Numbered from the stretch's first letter, positions 27,976 to 37,448 are shown. The stretch is 64,000 bases of DNA from Formosa agariphila KMM 3901 (GCF_000723205.1 NZ_HG315671.1:1089351-1153350), one strand, 5' to 3'. Notes: a model not told the origin generated them from the letters alone. A program made the numbers and translations.

Positions 27976-29391
27976 ATGAAGCCAATTGATTCTGAAGGAT
28001 TTATTACAGATCATTTTTTATTGAACTCTAAGGCGGCTGAGGTTTTATATCACAAATACGCTAAAGAAATGCCGATTATCGATTACCATAATCACTTATC
28101 GGCAAAGCAAATTGCAGAAGACCAACCTATAGGGAATCTTACCGATGCTTGGTTGCAAGGCGACCACTACAAATGGCGTGGTATGAGAGCAAATGGTATA
28201 GATGAGCATTTTATTACAGGATCAGCTTCAAAAGCAGATAAATTTAAAAAATGGGCAGAAACGGTGCCTTATACGTTAAGAAATCCGTTGTTTCATTGGA
28301 CGCATCTAGAGTTAAAACGCTATTTCAATATCGATTTGGTGTTGCAACCTAGTACGGCTGAAACTGTGTATGAGCAAGCAAATAAAATTTTAGAAGATAA
28401 AACACCGGCACAACTTTTAGAACAAATGAATGTAGAGGTAGTCTGTACAACAGACGATCCTACAGACGATTTAGCATATCATAACCAAATTGCTAAATCA
28501 GATTTCTTTACTAAAGTATATCCGACCTTTAGAGCCGATGAGCTATTTTTTATTGCAGAAGATAAATTCTCTGGATATTTAAAAAAATTAGAAACAGCTT
28601 CTAAAACTGAAATTACTAAGTTTTCAGAATTTATTGCAGCAATAGACTCTAGGTTGACATATTTTAATGAAAACGGTTGCCGATTATCAGATTTTGGTGT
28701 TGGTGAAGCGTTAACTATTGAAGCGTGTACCTTAGAAGAAGCATCAATTGTTTTTCAAAAACGATTACAATCGGAAGTACTTTCTAAGTTAGAAATTAAT
28801 AAATACAGATCGTTTTTATTCATTTATTTAGCGAAACAATATCATAAGTTAGATTGGGCACAACAATATCATTTAGGACCCATTCGTAACAATAATAGTC
28901 GTTTAGTAAAGCAAGTAGGCTTAGATGCAGGTTGCGATTCTATAGGCGATTTCCCGATGGCAGAATTTATGTCGAAGTTGTTTAATACATTAAATACAAC
29001 CGATCAATTAGCTAAAACGATAACCTATAATTTAAATCCGTCGCAAAACGAAGTGTTTGCTACTATGATGGGGAATTTCCAAACAGGTGGTACTCCAGGT
29101 AAAATGCAATGGGGTTCTGGTTGGTGGTTCTTAGATCAAAAAGATGGGATGGAAAAGCAGTTAAATACCCTTTCTAACATGGGACTCTTAAGTCGTTTTG
29201 TTGGGATGTTAACCGATAGTAGAAGTTTCTTGTCGTTTCCAAGACACGAATATTTCAGACGTATTTTATGCGATGTATTAGCGGACGATTTAAACAAAGG
29301 ATTGGTGCCAAACGATATTGAATTTTTAGGTGCTATGGTACAAGATATTTGTTACCATAATGCAGTAAACTATTTTAATTTCAAAAAATAA
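27976..29391 (+). CDS. uxaC: Glucuronate/galacturonate isomerase UxaC
   Basis: A 471-residue uronate isomerase of the amidohydrolase superfamily. The ATG at 27976 follows the uxuA stop by one base; an in-frame upstream start (27928) would overlap uxuA by 47 bases and is rejected. The metal-binding HxH is H38/H40 in DYHNHLS. Further landmarks are VVCTTDDP, HLGPIRNNN, DAGCDSIGD and a closing FLSFPRHEYFRR. It converts D-glucuronate to D-fructuronate and, in this family, D-galacturonate to D-tagaturonate. Since uxuA/uxuB but no uxaA/uxaB are present, glucuronate is the likely substrate. Confidence 0.97.
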   Translation: MKPIDSEGFITDHFLLNSKAAEVLYHKYAKEMPIIDYHNHLSAKQIAEDQPIGNLTDAWLQGDHYKWRGMRANGIDEHFITGSASKADKFKKWAETVPYTLRNPLFHWTHLELKRYFNIDLVLQPSTAETVYEQANKILEDKTPAQLLEQMNVEVVCTTDDPTDDLAYHNQIAKSDFFTKVYPTFRADELFFIAEDKFSGYLKKLETASKTEITKFSEFIAAIDSRLTYFNENGCRLSDFGVGEALTIEACTLEEASIVFQKRLQSEVLSKLEINKYRSFLFIYLAKQYHKLDWAQQYHLGPIRNNNSRLVKQVGLDAGCDSIGDFPMAEFMSKLFNTLNTTDQLAKTITYNLNPSQNEVFATMMGNFQTGGTPGKMQWGSGWWFLDQKDGMEKQLNTLSNMGLLSRFVGMLTDSRSFLSFPRHEYFRRILCDVLADDLNKGLVPNDIEFLGAMVQDICYHNAVNYFNFKK

Positions 29392-29392
29392 T

Positions 29393-30370
29393 ATGAAACT
29401 AAAATTACTAGTATGTATACTAAGCGTGGTGTGTTTACAATCTTGTAGGCAAGAAAGTGAGGTGAAAACTTTCTTTATATCGCATAATGCGCAACAATCT
29501 CATCCCGTACACCAAGGCATCGTTAAGTTACAGGAAGTATTAGAAGAAAAATCTAATGGGAAATTGGTTGTTAAAATTTTTCCAGATGCCCAATTGGGGT
29601 CAGAACGAGAAGTTTTAGAATTACTTCAAATAGGAAGTGTTGCCATTGCAAAAGTTAGTGCGGCAACCTTATCTAATTTTGTGCCTGAATATAATGTTTT
29701 AGCCATTCCCTATGTGTTCAGGGACAAGGCTCATAAATTTAGTGTATTAGAAGGTTCCGTAGGAAAAGAAATTCTTGAAAAAGGAAGCGATTTTTGGCTA
29801 AGAGGCTTGTGTTATTATGATGCAGGAAGTAGAAGTTTTTACACCAAAACAAAAGCCATTAGAACACCAGAAGATTTAAAAGGATTAAAAATCCGTGTGA
29901 TGAACGATCAAATGTCTATTAATATGGTTAATGCTTTAGGTGGTTCGGCAACCCCAATGGCATATGGCGAATTGTACACAGCCATTCAGCAAGGTGTAGT
30001 AGATGGAGCAGAAAATAATGCCCCATCATTTGTGTCGTCTAACCATTATGAAGTAAGTAAATACTACACGTTAGACGAGCATTCGTCTATTCCAGATGTA
30101 TTGGTTATAAGCACCAAATGGTGGGATACTTTAACAGAAGAGGAGCAACAATGGTTGCAAGAAGCTGCAGATGCTTCAGCCGAGGCGCAAAAAGAATATT
30201 GGAGACTTTCGGTTTTAGAATCTATGAAAATAGCGAAAGAATCTGGTGTTGAAATTATCGTCCCAGAGAAATCTTTATTTGCAGAGAAAACAGAATCTGT
30301 TTTAGAAAATTTCGAAACCGATTATCCAGATTTATCGCCACTTGTTAACCGTATAAAAGCCGTTAAATAA
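29393..30370 (+). CDS. dctP: TRAP transporter substrate-binding lipoprotein DctP
   Basis: A 325-residue solute receptor of the DctP type. The signal peptide ends in a lipobox (LQSC, C18), so it is a lipoprotein rather than a free periplasmic protein. Typical DctP segments are ISHNAQQSHPVHQG, VKIFPDAQLGSEREVLE, the carboxylate-binding arginine region LKGLKIRVMN and YTAIQQGVVDGAENN. It follows uxaC by one base and is followed by the DctQ and DctM permease genes. The operon suggests glucuronate or another uronate as ligand. Confidence 0.92.
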   Translation: MKLKLLVCILSVVCLQSCRQESEVKTFFISHNAQQSHPVHQGIVKLQEVLEEKSNGKLVVKIFPDAQLGSEREVLELLQIGSVAIAKVSAATLSNFVPEYNVLAIPYVFRDKAHKFSVLEGSVGKEILEKGSDFWLRGLCYYDAGSRSFYTKTKAIRTPEDLKGLKIRVMNDQMSINMVNALGGSATPMAYGELYTAIQQGVVDGAENNAPSFVSSNHYEVSKYYTLDEHSSIPDVLVISTKWWDTLTEEEQQWLQEAADASAEAQKEYWRLSVLESMKIAKESGVEIIVPEKSLFAEKTESVLENFETDYPDLSPLVNRIKAVK

Positions 30371-30371
30371 T

Positions 30372-30860
30372 ATGAAAATAGATACCTTTTTTAAACGGAT
30401 AGAAAATGGGATGGCAAAGATTCTTGTTGTTATTTTCGGGTTATTAGTTTTAGATGTGTTATGGCAAGTGTTTTCGCGTTACATTTTAAAAATGTCTTTT
30501 TCTTTTACAGAAGAGTTTGCAAGATTCTCATTAATATGGTTATCTATTCTTGGAGCAGCCTATTTAAATGCAAGACGCGAACATTTATCTATGGACTTTT
30601 TATATAGAAAATGGTCGACTACAACTCAAAGAAAAGCATCCATAGTCATAGAAGTTTTAGTCTTCTTATTTGCAGCAATTGTAATGGTTATTGGCGGTTT
30701 TAATTTAGTGTATATCACCCTTCATTTAAATCAATTATCAGGAACATTAAGAATTCCGTTAGGATACGTTTATATGATTTTACCTATAAGTGGTTTAATT
30801 ATTATGATGTTCTCGGTATACCACATTTCAGGATTATTAACCAACAAAATTCGCGATTAA
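30372..30860 (+). CDS. dctQ: TRAP transporter small permease DctQ
   Basis: A 162-residue inner-membrane protein with four hydrophobic helices (about 15-35, 48-65, 90-112 and 130-150) and the DctQ landmarks FSRYILKMSFSFTEEFAR and LNARREHLSMDF. It bridges the receptor DctP and the large permease in the sodium-driven uptake system. Its neighbours are 1 base before and 2 bases after. Confidence 0.93.
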   Translation: MKIDTFFKRIENGMAKILVVIFGLLVLDVLWQVFSRYILKMSFSFTEEFARFSLIWLSILGAAYLNARREHLSMDFLYRKWSTTTQRKASIVIEVLVFLFAAIVMVIGGFNLVYITLHLNQLSGTLRIPLGYVYMILPISGLIIMMFSVYHISGLLTNKIRD

Positions 30861-30862
30861 TT

Positions 30863-32167
30863 ATGAGTATAGAAGTTATTAGTATTCTCGTTTTATTTAT
30901 AAGTTTTTTCGCCTTATTACTGTTAAAAGTACCTGTAGCATATAGTATTGGTATTTCGACAACTTTAAGTCTACTTTTAAATATAGATAGATTACCAGGT
31001 ATTACAACTATTGCCCAACGTATGATTACGGGGATTGATAGTTTTGCTTTATTGGCCATTCCGTTTTTTGTACTCGCTGGAGAAATAATGAAACGAGGAG
31101 GTATAGCCAACAGATTAATAAATTTTGCAAAATCTATAGTGGCAAGTCTCCCAGGAGGATTGGCTTATGTAAATGTTTTAGCTTCGATGTTATTTGGTGC
31201 GATTTCAGGATCGGCAATTGCGGCAACTTCTGCAATTGGAAGTATCATGACCGACCGTATGGAGGAAGAAGGCTACCCGAGATCGTTTAGTGCATCTGTA
31301 AATATTACGTCTTCAACTACGGGATTATTAATTCCGCCAAGTAATATTTTAATTGTGTATGCTTTGGCAAGTGGAGGTTCTGCCTCTGTTGCCGCCTTAT
31401 TTATAGCCGGATATGTGCCAGGTATTTTATTAGGTTTAGCCTTAATGGGATATATAGCGTACGTAGCTATTAAGAAAGATTTTTTAAAAGGTGAGCGTGC
31501 TCCCTTAAGAGATATTTGGAACTATTTTAAAAAGGCCTTTTTTAGTTTGCTCTTATTAGTTGTGGTTGTGGGCGGTATTGTAATGGGAATTTTTACAGCT
31601 ACAGAAGCTTCCGTTATTGCTGTATTATATGCTGCTGTATTAGCTTTAGCTTACAAAAATATTAGCGTAAAAGATTTTCCAGATGTACTACTTGCAAGTG
31701 CTAAAACAACAGCAGTTGTTATGTTCTTAATTTGTACGTCTATGGCCATGTCTTGGTTGTTTTCTTTCGAGAGTATTCCGGCCTTAATGAGTGATTTTTT
31801 ACTGAACCAGTTTAGTAATCCGTTTGTAATTTTCTTTATAATTAATATTATTTTATTGATTGTGGGAACGTTTATGGACATTACGCCGGCTGTATTAATA
31901 TTTACACCAATTTTCTTACCAGTGGTAATGGAATTGGGTATGGATCCTGTGCATTTTGGAATTGTAATGGTTCTTAATTTATGTATTGGTTTATGTACAC
32001 CACCAGTAGGAACGATATTGTTTGTAGGTAGTGGAGTCGCCAATATATCGGTGTCTGAAGTAATAAAACCTCTAATTCCATTTTTAGTTATCATGATAAT
32101 TGTATTGATGATGGTATGTTATATCCCAGAAATTTCAATGTTTTTACCACGATTATTTGATTTATAG
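30863..32167 (+). CDS. dctM: TRAP transporter large permease DctM
   Basis: A 434-residue integral membrane protein with about 12 helices. Signature stretches are FALLAIPFFVLAGEIMKRGG, GAISGSAIAATSAIGS, LIPPSNILIVYA and NLCIGLCTPPVGTILFVG. It forms the sodium-coupled elevator of the TRAP system with DctQ. It is the last gene of the uxu-dct operon, ahead of a clear terminator. Confidence 0.96.
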   Translation: MSIEVISILVLFISFFALLLLKVPVAYSIGISTTLSLLLNIDRLPGITTIAQRMITGIDSFALLAIPFFVLAGEIMKRGGIANRLINFAKSIVASLPGGLAYVNVLASMLFGAISGSAIAATSAIGSIMTDRMEEEGYPRSFSASVNITSSTTGLLIPPSNILIVYALASGGSASVAALFIAGYVPGILLGLALMGYIAYVAIKKDFLKGERAPLRDIWNYFKKAFFSLLLLVVVVGGIVMGIFTATEASVIAVLYAAVLALAYKNISVKDFPDVLLASAKTTAVVMFLICTSMAMSWLFSFESIPALMSDFLLNQFSNPFVIFFIINIILLIVGTFMDITPAVLIFTPIFLPVVMELGMDPVHFGIVMVLNLCIGLCTPPVGTILFVGSGVANISVSEVIKPLIPFLVIMIIVLMMVCYIPEISMFLPRLFDL

Positions 32168-32238
32168 ATACACGATAAGTGCAGAAGTTATATACCCTAA
32201 TTAAATAGACTTTTTCAAATGACTTATCATTTTTTTAG

Positions 32239-32270
32239 CCAGCTCTTGTATGTTTATATGAAGGAGCTGG
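32239..32270 (+). terminator. Terminator of the uxu-dct operon
   Basis: CCAGCTC (32239-32245) pairs with GAGCTGG (32254-32260) around an 8-base loop, followed by TTTTTTATTT, 72 bases after the dctM stop. Confidence 0.8.
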
Positions 32271-32354
32271 TTTTTTATTTGAGTTCGGATGATTATAAGT
32301 TTTGTAGTGCCTCTTACACAGATGTTTAAATTTAATCTGCGTAGTATTTAAAAA

Positions 32355-32391
32355 CAAAAAAGGTAATACTTTTATGTATTACCTTTTTTTG
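32355..32391. terminator. Bidirectional terminator downstream of galE
   Basis: A perfect stem, AAAAAAGGTAATAC with GTATTACCTTTTTT around a six-base loop, lies 40 bases beyond the galE stop on the minus strand. T tracts flank both sides, so it can serve both strands. Confidence 0.8.
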
Positions 32392-32429
32392 AAATTACCG
32401 AATGAGGCTAATGTATTGGTGTATTACTT

Positions 32430-33455
32430 TTATGTATTGCGTATTTTTTGTTCCCATTTCCAAGCTGAAGCGAGTGCGTCTTCTAAGTTTAATTGAGCTT
32501 TCCAGCCTAATACAGTATTTGCTTTGTGAGTGTCTGCATAAGCAGCAATGACATCGCCTTGTCTTCTGTCGACAATTTTATAATTTAATTTTTTGTTAGC
32601 TACGGATTCAAAACTTTTTATAACATCTAGTACAGAGGAGCCTTTTCCAGTTCCTATATTAAATACTTCATAGTTTTCTGCATTTTTATTATCAATAAGA
32701 CGTTTAAGTGCAGCCACATGAGCTTTGGCTAAATCAACAACATGAATATAATCACGTATACATGTGCCATCCTCAGTAGGGTAATCATCTCCGAAAACTG
32801 ATAATTGTTCGCGTAAACCTATACCTGTTTGTGTTATAAATGGAACTAAATTTTGAGGCGTTCCAATAGGTAATTCTCCAATTTTGGCAGATTCATGTGC
32901 TCCAATTGGGTTGAAATAGCGTAATGCAATCGCTTTTAAATTTTCTGAAACTTTACAAGTGTCACGAATAATTTCTTCACCAATTTGTTTTGTGTTTCCA
33001 TAAGGAGATTCGGCATTTTTAATACTTTCAGACTCAGTAATAGGAAGTGTATCTGCTTGTCCGTAAACGGTGCAAGACGAACTGAAAATAAAGTTTGCAG
33101 TATCTTTTTTGTACAGTTCTTGTAAAATATAAATAAGAGAATTTAAGTTGTTTTCGTAATATAATAATGGCAGATTAACACTTTCGCCTACAGCTTTAGA
33201 GGCGGCAAAATGAATTACACCTATGATATCGTGATGACGTTTAAAGAAGTCTATCACGCTAGGTTTGTCACGTAAATCTAATTTTTCAAATACTGGTTTT
33301 TTACCAGTAATTGCTGTGATACCGTTTAATACAGCTACCGATGAGTTTGAAAGGTCGTCAATAATAATCACTTCAAAACCTTCATTCTGAAGTTCTACTA
33401 CGACATGGGAACCGATGAATCCTAATCCTCCAGTTACTATAATTTTATGTTTCAT
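32430..33455 (-). CDS. galE: UDP-glucose 4-epimerase GalE
   Basis: A 341-residue extended SDR enzyme that interconverts UDP-galactose and UDP-glucose. It has the NAD-binding GGLGFIGSH near the N-terminus, catalytic S-S-S-C-T-V-Y and the Y-G-N-T-K motif (SPYGNTKQIGEE), IALRYFNPIGAH and the DYPTEDGTCIRDYIHVVDLA signature. The length is normal. It is co-transcribed behind the symporter gene (35 bases between) in a locus that also holds galK and galT. Confidence 0.97.
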   Translation of the reverse strand: MKHKIIVTGGLGFIGSHVVVELQNEGFEVIIIDDLSNSSVAVLNGITAITGKKPVFEKLDLRDKPSVIDFFKRHHDIIGVIHFAASKAVGESVNLPLLYYENNLNSLIYILQELYKKDTANFIFSSSCTVYGQADTLPITESESIKNAESPYGNTKQIGEEIIRDTCKVSENLKAIALRYFNPIGAHESAKIGELPIGTPQNLVPFITQTGIGLREQLSVFGDDYPTEDGTCIRDYIHVVDLAKAHVAALKRLIDNKNAENYEVFNIGTGKGSSVLDVIKSFESVANKKLNYKIVDRRQGDVIAAYADTHKANTVLGWKAQLNLEDALASAWKWEQKIRNT

Positions 33456-33490
33456 ATCTCGTTTAATTATTTATTTGAGTTGAAAATGTT

Positions 33491-35137
33491 TTACCAAAAA
33501 ATACAATATAGTGTTGCTACTATTATGCAAACGATAAATGAACCTATATTAAATAGAGGAGTGGTTTTAAATAGTTCTTTAGACAATGTAATGCCTTTTT
33601 CATCGTCAGCTCCTTTATTTTGAAGGTAGCTTAATACTACAATTACCAACATACTAAGTACAGCGGTTAATCCCATTTGGTGCATCCAAGGTTCTAGTCC
33701 CGGAATAGGTATAAATTTTAGTGCTAATGCAATAGGAATCGATAAAAGTGCTCCCCAAATTGCTGCATTATTAGTTGTTTTCTTCCAAAATAAACCTAAC
33801 ATAAATACAGCTAATATTCCTGGACTTACTATACCTGTCCATTCTTGAATAAATTGAAAGGCTTGGTCGATGCCTCCTAAAAGTGGTGCCATAATTACTG
33901 CTATAATTAAGGCTACAGCAGCAGAAATACGACCTACATTTACAGTGGTTTTACTACTCGCATTTTTGTTAATATATTGTTTGTAAATGTCCATTGTAAA
34001 AATGGTTGATGTTGAATTTAACATGGATGCTAACGATGATACTATCGCTGCTGCTAACGCTGCAAAAGCAACACCTTTAAGTCCAGTAGGTAAAAACTGT
34101 AACAACCATGGGTAAGCCTTATCTGCTTGACCTGATGACGGTAAGCTTAATTGACCAGCTTCACCTAAACCAGCCATAATTTCTGGGTCATTTACCATAA
34201 CGTAAGCTGCAATACCAGGGATAACTACAATAAGTGGAATTATAATTTTTAAAGCAGCTGCTAATAGAATACCTTTTTGAGATTCTTCTAAAGACTTAGC
34301 GGCTAATGTTCTTTGGATGATATATTGGTTAAAGCCCCAATAATAAAAATTTGCGACCCATAATCCGCCAATTAAGACCCATACACCTGGTAGATTCAAA
34401 TAATTATCATTACTGCTTCCATCAGAATTAAATTCATCTAATATCATATGGAATTTTTCAGGAGCAGCATCCATAACTTTAGAGAATCCTGCTATCATAC
34501 CTTCTCCTCCAGATACTGTGTTTAAGGCCAAATAAGTTGTGGCTAAACCTCCTAAAACTAGAAATACAACTTGTATTACATCGGTCCAAGCGACTGCAGA
34601 TAAACCACCGTAAATGGAATAAGCAGCAGCAAAAAGAGCTAAACAGATTATTGCAGTCATCATATCCACACCCATAATGGTTTCAATAGCCAAACCTCCT
34701 AAATATAATACAGAAGCTAGATTTACAAACACATAAAGTGCTATCCAGAAAACTGCAAGAATGGTTTTTAAGTTTGTAGAAAAACGTTTTTCAACAAATT
34801 CAGGAATGGTATATAATCCTTTTTCTATAAATATGGGAAGGAAGTATTTACCTACTATAATTAATGTAATCGCAGCCATCCATTCGTAAGATGCTATAGC
34901 TAAACCAAGCGCAAAACCTGATCCTGACATACCTATAAATTGTTCAGCAGATATATTGGCAGCAATTAAAGAAGTTCCTATGGCCCACCATGGTAATGAT
35001 TTACTTGCAAGAAAATAATCTTCTGCATTCTTTTCATGTCCATCTTTATCTCTGGAAACCCATAGTCCGACACCTAAAATAAGTATAGCGTAGGCTATAA
35101 ATACGAAGTAATCCCAAAATTCAAATCCATTAGTCAT
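33491..35137 (-). CDS. Sodium/solute symporter (SSS family), likely galactose
   Basis: A 548-residue membrane protein of the SGLT/SSS family with about 14 helices. Typical stretches are KSLPWWAIGTSLIAANISAEQFIGMSGSGF, split here by helix ends; YTIPEFVEKRF; SAVAWTDVIQVVFL; and FNQYIIQRTLAAKSLEESQKG. These resemble bacterial sodium/galactose and sodium/glucose transporters. Its position between galE and the divergent GntR-galK-galT unit makes galactose the best guess for substrate, by context. An exact -7 box (35194-35201 on the minus strand) lies ~57 bases upstream of its start. Confidence 0.9.
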   Translation of the reverse strand: MTNGFEFWDYFVFIAYAILILGVGLWVSRDKDGHEKNAEDYFLASKSLPWWAIGTSLIAANISAEQFIGMSGSGFALGLAIASYEWMAAITLIIVGKYFLPIFIEKGLYTIPEFVEKRFSTNLKTILAVFWIALYVFVNLASVLYLGGLAIETIMGVDMMTAIICLALFAAAYSIYGGLSAVAWTDVIQVVFLVLGGLATTYLALNTVSGGEGMIAGFSKVMDAAPEKFHMILDEFNSDGSSNDNYLNLPGVWVLIGGLWVANFYYWGFNQYIIQRTLAAKSLEESQKGILLAAALKIIIPLIVVIPGIAAYVMVNDPEIMAGLGEAGQLSLPSSGQADKAYPWLLQFLPTGLKGVAFAALAAAIVSSLASMLNSTSTIFTMDIYKQYINKNASSKTTVNVGRISAAVALIIAVIMAPLLGGIDQAFQFIQEWTGIVSPGILAVFMLGLFWKKTTNNAAIWGALLSIPIALALKFIPIPGLEPWMHQMGLTAVLSMLVIVVLSYLQNKGADDEKGITLSKELFKTTPLFNIGSFIVCIIVATLYCIFW

Positions 35138-35193
35138 AATTGCGGTTTATTAGATTGTAGTTAATGTTAGTTTGTAAAATGTATTTAATTATT

Positions 35194-35201
35194 CAAATAT
35201 A
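35194..35201 (-). promoter_or_regulatory. -7 box of the symporter/galE transcript
   Basis: TATATTTG on the minus strand (CAAATATA on the plus strand) fits TAnnTTTG exactly and would give a leader of about 50 bases. Confidence 0.5.
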
Positions 35202-35221
35202 TGAAAATAATTTAAAATACT

Positions 35222-35264
35222 ACTAGTACCCACTAGTTTGTTTTAGTTGTTTTATATATCTTTG
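35222..35264. promoter_or_regulatory. gntR promoter with an ACTAGT repeat operator
   Basis: ACTAGT occurs twice (35222-35227 and 35232-35237), exactly one helical turn apart, forming the dyad ACTAGTACCCACTAGT. Directly after it come a TTG (35238-35240) and, 16 bases later, the exact -7 box TATCTTTG (35257-35264). The gntR ATG at 35269 begins only 4 bases after the -7 box, so this promoter would give a leaderless or nearly leaderless mRNA. The dyad overlaps the -33 region and is a likely site for the adjacent GntR-type protein. Confidence 0.55.
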
Positions 35265-35268
35265 TAGT

Positions 35269-36267
35269 ATGAGTGTAATTAAGATTAAAAAAAATAAGAG
35301 TATCCCTAAATATAAACAGATTATAGAATCTATTGAAGGTGCTATAAATTCTGGTGAATTAAAAAAGGGCGATCAATTACCTTCAATAAATAACATTAGA
35401 GATGAGCATAAAGTGTCTAGAGATACTGTTCTAACAGCGTTTAATGAATTAAAAGCAAGAGGAATTATCCAAGCTGTAGTGGGGAAAGGGTATTATGTGT
35501 TGAATGATAATGTAGATGTAAATTATAAAATTTTCTTACTGTTTGATGAATTAAATTCATTTAAAGAGGATTTATACAACTCGTTTATTAATAATCTAGA
35601 TAGTACAATTCGTGTAGATATTTATTTTCATCATTTTAATGAGGTGATCTTTAGAAAGCTGATTTCCGAAAATGTTGGATTGTATAATTACTATGTTATA
35701 ATGCCAGCCAATTTAAAAGACACCCATTTAGTTATTGAAAATCTACCACAAGATAAGGTGTATGTTTTAGATCAAACTCATCCAGAATTATCTCAATATT
35801 CAGCAATTTTTCAAAATTTTGAAAAGGATATTTATAACAATCTTACTGAAGCCTTACCGCTTATACAGAAATATTCTAAAATTATTCTTCATTTTTCAGA
35901 AGCGAGTCAACCTGAAGGGATGCGAAAAGGATTTATTAAATTCTGTAAAGAAAACGCATGGGATTATGAGGTAATTAGTTCTTTAAAAGATAGAGTAATA
36001 ACCAAAGGCGAAGTATATGTACTTCCAGACGATAAAAATTTATTGCGAGTTATAAAAGGGATGAAGCAAGAACAACTAACCTTATCTAAAGATGTTGGTA
36101 TTATTTCTTATAACGATACGCTTTTAAAGGAAATCGTGGAAGGTGGAATAACGACTATTTCAACAGATTTTAAGCAAATGGGAGAACGCTTAGCTCAAAT
36201 GATATTACATAATGAGCAGTTGCAAATAGAAAATATAAACACTTTAATTCTTAGGAATTCATTATAA
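35269..36267 (+). CDS. GntR-type regulator with periplasmic-binding-protein-like sensor domain
   Basis: A 332-residue regulator. The N-terminal winged helix (about 10-78) has the GntR wording GELKKGDQLPSINNIRDEHK and SRDTVLTAFNELKARGIIQ, followed by GKGYYVL. The remaining ~250 residues look like a LacI/periplasmic-binding-protein sensor (VGIISYNDTLLKEIVEGGIT near the end). This architecture is common for sugar regulators in Bacteroidota. It is divergent from the symporter and followed 18 bases later by galK, so galactose control is the natural reading. Confidence 0.88.
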   Translation: MSVIKIKKNKSIPKYKQIIESIEGAINSGELKKGDQLPSINNIRDEHKVSRDTVLTAFNELKARGIIQAVVGKGYYVLNDNVDVNYKIFLLFDELNSFKEDLYNSFINNLDSTIRVDIYFHHFNEVIFRKLISENVGLYNYYVIMPANLKDTHLVIENLPQDKVYVLDQTHPELSQYSAIFQNFEKDIYNNLTEALPLIQKYSKIILHFSEASQPEGMRKGFIKFCKENAWDYEVISSLKDRVITKGEVYVLPDDKNLLRVIKGMKQEQLTLSKDVGIISYNDTLLKEIVEGGITTISTDFKQMGERLAQMILHNEQLQIENINTLILRNSL

Positions 36268-36285
36268 TAATTTAAGTAAATAGAC

Positions 36286-37434
36286 ATGAATACGACGCTG
36301 ATTGATACCGTGAAAATTAGTTTTTTAAACACGTTTAAAAAAGAACCTATTTTGATTTTTTCACCAGGACGAATCAATATTATTGGAGAGCACACCGACT
36401 ATAATGATGGTTTTGTGTTTCCTGCTGCTGTAAATAAAGGTATAGTCGCAGCTATTCAAAAAAGCGATGCTGAGGTTTCTAGTGCCTTTGCTATAGATAA
36501 AAATGAACGAGTAGAATTTTCGTTAGAAAATTTAAAGCCATTTAAAGAAGGCAGTTGGGAGAATTATATTTTAGGTGTGGTTTCAGAAATTCAGAATAGA
36601 AATAAAATAATTGGAAATTTCGATATCGTTTTTGGAGGCGATATCCCAGGAGGAGCAGGCATGTCTTCGTCTGCGGCTTTAGAGAATAGCGTGGTTTTTG
36701 GTTTAAATGAACTATTTAATTTAGGGCTTTCTAAATACGACATGATTTTAATTTCGCAAAAAGCAGAACATAATTATGTTGGTGTTAAGTGCGGTATTAT
36801 GGATCAATATGCTAGTATGTTTGGGGTAGAAGACCATGCATTATTACTGGATTGTAGAACTGTAAAAGCGTCTCCATTTAAAATAGATTTTAAAGATTAT
36901 GAGCTTCTGTTAATTAATACGAATGTAAAACATAGTCTATCAGACAGTGCGTATAATGATCGTCGTTCGGTGTGCGAATCGGTTTCCGAATTACTTAATA
37001 TAAAAGCATTAAGAGATGCTTCAGAATTTGATTTAGATACAATTAAAGATCAATTAACTCCAGAAAACTATCAGAAAGCTCTTTTTGTTATTCAAGAAAA
37101 TGCCAGAGCAGTTAAGGCTTCAAAAGCAATGAAATCTGATGATTTACAAGCTTTAGGACAGCTTATTTATGCATCTCATGAAGGTTTGCAAAAACAGTAT
37201 AAAGTAAGTTGCGACGAGCTAGACTTTTTAGTTGCAGAAACAAAATCGAATGCAAATATTCTTGGTGCTAGAATGATGGGTGGCGGTTTTGGTGGTTGTA
37301 CAATTAATTTAATTGCAAAGGCGGAAGTAAATACTTTTAAAGATTATATCTCTGAAGCGTATCAAAACAAATTTAATAAAGCGTGCTCTATTTACGAAGT
37401 TAAACTTTCTGATGGAACACATATAATAAACTAA
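36286..37434 (+). CDS. galK: Galactokinase GalK
   Basis: A 382-residue GHMP kinase. The galactokinase signature GRINIIGEHTDYNDG stands near residues 28-42, the ATP-binding PGGAGMSSSAALE follows near 123-135, and the third motif ARMMGGGFGGCTI is near the C-terminus. It phosphorylates galactose at C1. It is followed 14 bases later by galT. Confidence 0.97.
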   Translation: MNTTLIDTVKISFLNTFKKEPILIFSPGRINIIGEHTDYNDGFVFPAAVNKGIVAAIQKSDAEVSSAFAIDKNERVEFSLENLKPFKEGSWENYILGVVSEIQNRNKIIGNFDIVFGGDIPGGAGMSSSAALENSVVFGLNELFNLGLSKYDMILISQKAEHNYVGVKCGIMDQYASMFGVEDHALLLDCRTVKASPFKIDFKDYELLLINTNVKHSLSDSAYNDRRSVCESVSELLNIKALRDASEFDLDTIKDQLTPENYQKALFVIQENARAVKASKAMKSDDLQALGQLIYASHEGLQKQYKVSCDELDFLVAETKSNANILGARMMGGGFGGCTINLIAKAEVNTFKDYISEAYQNKFNKACSIYEVKLSDGTHIIN

Positions 37435-37448
37435 TTAAAACTATAGAA

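Noticed and set aside
31651-32094. Minus-strand open frame of 147 codons
   Set aside because: Antisense shadow of dctM, whose protein is conserved along this whole region.
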